Source of the DNA: Rhodamnia argentea
Taxonomy: Eukaryota; Streptophyta; Magnoliopsida; Myrtales; Myrtaceae
NCBI RefSeq assembly: GCF_020921035.1
Contig: NC_063151.1
Span: 23,504,934-23,568,933, forward strand
Length of the DNA stretch: 64,000 nucleotides
Reading direction: 5' to 3'
Positions 60,691 through 64,000 of this stretch are shown here, piece after piece. Under the pieces are notes generated by a model, which ran no database searches, was not told the origin of the DNA, and saw nothing but the letters and a program-made list of their open reading frames with translations. Numbering within the stretch: the stretch's first letter is position 1; each line of letters begins with the position of its first letter. A program made the position numbers and the translations under genes.

Positions 60691-61085
60691 TCGAGCGAGG
60701 GTCAATCGACGGCGGCGTGGATAGCCATGGCTTATGAGGGGAAGGGGGAAGAAAAAGGGAAAATAAAAAATAAAATAAAAAGAAAAGGAAATGAAAAAAA
60801 TTTAAAATGGTAAAAGATAAAAATATTATTCGGCCAGGCCTTTCTTTGAAATAAAGTTCACTTCATGCTCTTATTTGAGAAAATCGGAGCACTCTAAATC
60901 TTTAATCAGAATTTTTCCTAAAATTAATTTAAAAATATCACGTCATTCCTTTCCGTTAGATAAATTGACAGTTTAAATAAAATGAGTTGATTGAATCAAT
61001 TTGAAAAATTTTAAGATTTAATTATATTTTTCTTTTGTAACAAGTTTTAGAAATTATGGTGAAAACATATCCAAAAAAATTCTAA

Positions 61086-61326
61086 CGGAACTCGCCTCAC
61101 CCGACATTTCTAGACAGACTAGACTGCGTTGCCGCGTCGACTCGGCTCGGCTCACCTTTCCACGGCTCTCCGACTTCTGCTGCAACTTTTCTTTTTCTGT
61201 TCTAGATCCCGCGTGCGACACCGAGTGCGTCCGTTGTCTTGCCATCGCAGCAAGAGTTCGAATCTGCGACTCGAGCTTCTCTTCTTCTTCTTCTTCTCTC
61301 GCGACTCGGGGAAGAAGGCGACCGGT
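61086..61326 (+). promoter_or_regulatory. Promoter and leader of the GT29 gene
   Basis: Only about 240 bp separate the right arm of the Pack-type element from the start codon, so the core promoter and leader are in this short, GC-rich, CT-rich stretch ('cttcttcttcttcttct' at about 61279-61296). Confidence 0.5.
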
Positions 61327-64000
61327 ATGAGGGTGTTGCGGCTTGGCCTCTTGCTCGCGCTCGCCTCCGGACTCCTCGCGCTCTGCATCTACATAACCGG
61401 CGTCTCCGATTTCTGTATCCCTCCCGCTCTCGATTCGCGATTTTCTCTTCGCTCGTTTGGTCGCCCGCAATCAAATGCATTGTGATTATTGACCTGCCGT
61501 ATCTGTGTCTTTGCTCGTGTGTGGCAGACGGTGGCTATCGGCTCTCCGACGACGATTTGGACGCTCTGCGGTCTCTGCAGAGCCAGTTCCAAAAGTGCGT
61601 GGTCAGTCATCTCCCTCCCTTTTCTTCTCTCCTCTTTTTCGGATCGATCGTGTGGTGGGAACAGTTATGATTCGCACCTTGCCGTTCGTGTAGAAGGCGA
61701 ATGGATTGGGATTAGAAGCTGTCAGTGGGAAGAGTATCTGTGAAGTCGCCTTGAGCTTCCCTCCTGACACTGTTTCCAAATGGGTGGGTGATTGGGATCT
61801 TCTTGCCAGTTGAGGCACTGCGTTGTCCGTGGGCAGTTGGGTTTCTTTTTTATTTTTTAAGTGTAAAATGGGTTTTGTTTGACAGAAAGATCCCAAATCT
61901 GGAGAACTTGAAGGTTTGTCTTTCGATTTCAATCTTTGTGAAGCTGTAGCTACATGGGAACAGGTGAGCCTAGGGTTGGCAAATTGAAACACAAATTGAG
62001 ATATTGAAGATAGGATAGAGTAAATGTGGCCTTAAACACCCCCCCGGCCCCCCTTCCTTTTCCATGGAACTTGGTTCCTGAGAAATCAGATACGCTATGC
62101 GATTGATTTATTATGTAGCGAGTTGATTGCCACAGGTGAGGAATAGTACCACTATACTTACCAGGGAGTTCCTTGATGCTTTGCCAAATGGGTGGGAAGA
62201 CTATGCGTGGCGGAGGATTAACAAAGGAATACAACTGTAAGTATCATGTAAATTTCTCTCGATGTTGTTCATAGTTCGATTCGGCCCTCGCTTGGTTAGA
62301 GAATGCCATAATGTTAGGAAAAGAAAGAAACATTGGGGGTAGTCTATGGGATGGAATTTATTGACATTTCTTCAAAATATAGGAAATTTTGTTCTTGCAT
62401 ACAGTCACTTCTGGCTGCTCATATGTATGAAGTTTGCTTTGCAAATGAAATTAGTAGCGTCCGATGTCTTCCCTTGGTTATGTTCTTCCAAAGTTTTAGT
62501 CACCTTAGGGAGTTGTTATATGAAATTTGTATAGCTAACTAGAGTGAGCTGCAGAAAGATTGCACACAAGTAGTCTGACGAGGTACATTTTTGTGTTCCA
62601 GCAACCAATGTGAAAATAAGACTCTATGCAAGGAGAAACTTTCTCTGGTACTTCCTCAAACCCCCCCATACTTTCCACGGCAGTTCGATCGCTGTGCTGT
62701 CATTGGTAACTCTGGAGATCTTCTAAAAACAAGGTTTGGAAAGGAGATAGATGATTATGATGTTGTCATCCGGGAAAACGGTGCACCTATCCAGGTCAAA
62801 TTTCATAGTGCATGTGCAAATTTCATTTCTACTCTACTTAACCTGCTCTTGACTATCTTTGTATACCAGAATTACACGGATTATGTAGGAAAGAAAAGTT
62901 CATTTCGTCTTCTGAATAGAGGATCTGCAAAAGCTCTTGATAAGGTTGTTGAGTTAGATGGTATGTGTGACACCTGACTTATCATGTTCTCTGACTCCAC
63001 TGGAGATATTGTAACAACACTCTTCTGCAGAAACGAGGAAGGAAGCTCTGATCATAAAAACGACAATTCATGACATCATGAGCAAGATGATAAGGGTCCG
63101 TAAGTTTCCTTTTTCTCTTAATCTGTCTCATAGGCATGTTTGGAGCATCCTCCTTACTTGGCACAAGGTTTGCCTTTTGCAGGAACTTCCTATAAAAAAT
63201 CCTGTGTACCTTATGCTAGGGGCATCCTTTGGATCTGCTGCTAAAGGAACTGGGCTCAAGGCTCTTGAATTTGCTCTATCTATCTGTGAATCAGTAGATA
63301 TGTATGGTTTCACCGTGGATCCTGGTTATAAAGAATGGTATAGATTGTAATTTGCGTATATCATACGACCTCTTTCACGTTTTCACTGTGGATCTCTGGT
63401 TTTCCTAATCATGTGTCCTTCCCAAGTGTTCTCTCAGGACGAGGTACTTTTCAGAATCTCGACAGGGTCATACACCTCTTCATGGTCGGGCTTACTATCA
63501 GATGATGGAGTGCCTGGGGGTATGTGAAGAGTTTATCTACGTTTTTCAATCAAACCTTTAATGTTTTCGATAATAAAATTGGAAGACTCTGGCAATAGGA
63601 TTTGGTTTTACATCAATCTGGTGAAGCATCTAGATGAATTGATTTTTTAACATATCATTTACATGACAAGTCGAATGCAATTCTTTCTTGAGATTTGAAT
63701 CCATTCTTAACTTGTTTCAGTCTTTTATCGTATCTTTGTAATTTGTACTTCCGAAATGTATCATCATCGTATTCTATCCCACTGCATGTTAGAATGCTCA
63801 CCTGTCAGTTTTTGTAATTAACATTATCTAATGTCATTTTTTCATCGTCTTGTAAAGCTCATCAAGAGTTTTAGTAATTAACATTATCTAATGTCATTTT
63901 TTCATCGTCTTGTATAGCTCATCAAGATTCATTCTCCAATGCGTGCTGTTCCAAACCGTGTCGTGAAGTGGTTGCCAAGCCATAGCTTAATCAGAGCTGC
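61327..64000 (+). CDS. Sialyltransferase-like protein, GT29 family (3' end outside window)
   Basis: Eleven exons so far: 61327-61414, 61528-61601, 61694-61783, 61886-61963, 62136-62236, 62602-62794, 62870-62960, 63031-63095, 63183-63337, 63438-63519 and 63918-64000 (cut). Phases agree; about 366 residues seen. Residues 5-27 form a type II membrane anchor ([20 protein letters not shown]). [20 protein letters not shown] followed by [17 protein letters not shown] is the L sialylmotif that binds the sugar nucleotide; [20 protein letters not shown] and [13 protein letters not shown] are in the S-motif region. Plant GT29 members (SIA1/MGP2, SIA2 in Arabidopsis) live in the Golgi and matter for pollen tube growth; the donor is debated and may be CMP-Kdo rather than CMP-sialic acid. 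The last intron carries a 60-bp tandem duplication that includes the acceptor. Confidence 0.93.
63814..63930 (+). repeat. 60-bp tandem duplication covering the 3' splice site of GT29 exon 11
   Basis: The unit 'gtaattaacattatctaatg...cttgta(a/t)agctcatcaaga' occurs at 63814-63873 and again from 63874, with an exact 60-bp offset. The second copy holds the acceptor used (tgtatag|CTCATCAAGA). The first holds a near copy (tgtaaag|CTCATCAAGA) with the beginning of the exon. Confidence 0.9.

Larger units (their letters stand above)
50955..61085. mobile_element. Pack-type TIR element carrying a UDP-glycosyltransferase fragment, split by later insertions
   Basis: The left arm (50955-51143 plus 51898-52075) and right arm (60770-61085) are long imperfect inverted repeats. 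Shared stretches, in the same order when one side is reversed, include 'ctaaaacttgt', 'tcaaattg(g/a)ttcaatc', 'atcaatttgtctaa' (tgtcaatttatctaa on the right), 'tatttttaaattaattt', 'gattttctca', 'tttcaaagaaagg', 'cctggccgaa' and 'ttttatc(a/c)attttaaa'-like text. Between the arms lies a piece of a glycosyltransferase gene. Removing the inserted copia and foldback elements leaves about 1.5 kb, a usual size for gene-capturing Pack-MULE-like elements. No transposase frame is present. The terminal target duplication could not be fixed, so the superfamily is inferred from architecture only. Confidence 0.7.

Noticed and set aside
61054-61480. Arg/Glu-rich minus-strand open frames up to 138 codons
   Set aside because: Shadows of the GT29 first exon and its GC-rich leader.
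1-64000. tRNA, rRNA genes or CRISPR arrays
   Set aside because: No cloverleaf with A/B boxes, ribosomal RNA core or regularly spaced direct repeats noticed by eye; the genes are plant nuclear. The tandem arrays at 9011 and 22557 lack distinct spacers.

Overview
The window is nuclear DNA of a flowering plant, almost certainly a woody eudicot. The evidence is split genes with GT-AG introns of roughly 80 bp to 2.7 kb, AT-rich intergenic DNA full of small transposons, and proteins of plant-specific families. The Myrtales are possible, but that is a guess from the general look of the repeats.

Eight protein-coding loci could be rebuilt exon by exon with matching splice phases. In order they are: a GASA/Snakin cysteine-rich secreted peptide (+, 908-1491); a GPALPP-motif/J-domain/DUF3752 protein with 11 exons (+, 2621-10914); an EDRF1-like protein of 1459 residues with 9 exons (-, 11846-22136); a DUF688-type protein (+, 27851-28474); the 20S proteasome subunit alpha-2 with 11 exons (-, 30322-38387); a bHLH36/118/120-type transcription factor whose expected ATG is ACG (+, 43406-44286); V-ATPase subunit G (-, 47606-48214); and a GT29 sialyltransferase-like gene that runs off the right end (+, 61327-64000). 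They are unrelated housekeeping and regulatory genes. There is no cluster or pathway logic beyond ordinary plant gene order.

The J-domain gene and EDRF1 converge, with about 930 bp between their stop codons. 22.1-27.8 kb and 38.4-43.4 kb are intergenic and rich in MITEs. Introns hold a complete 330-bp TRIM retrotransposon (EDRF1 last intron), a LINE relic (EDRF1 intron 2), short tandem repeats, and a decayed copy of a terminal-inverted-repeat (TIR) family (proteasome intron 7).

The most unusual region is 50.7-61.1 kb, a nested stack of transposons. The outermost layer looks like a Pack-type TIR element with long inverted arms (50955-52075 and 60770-61085) carrying a stolen, frameshifted piece of a UGT73-type UDP-glycosyltransferase gene. 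A foldback element sits inside its left arm. A Ty1/copia element with a perfect 5-bp target duplication (AGATG) cuts the glycosyltransferase piece in two. The copia element itself carries a gypsy-type LTR-like insert of about 2.1 kb. The order of insertions can be read from the breaks. Just to the left, another TIR element (48565-49461) sits about 350 bp upstream of the V-ATPase G start codon.
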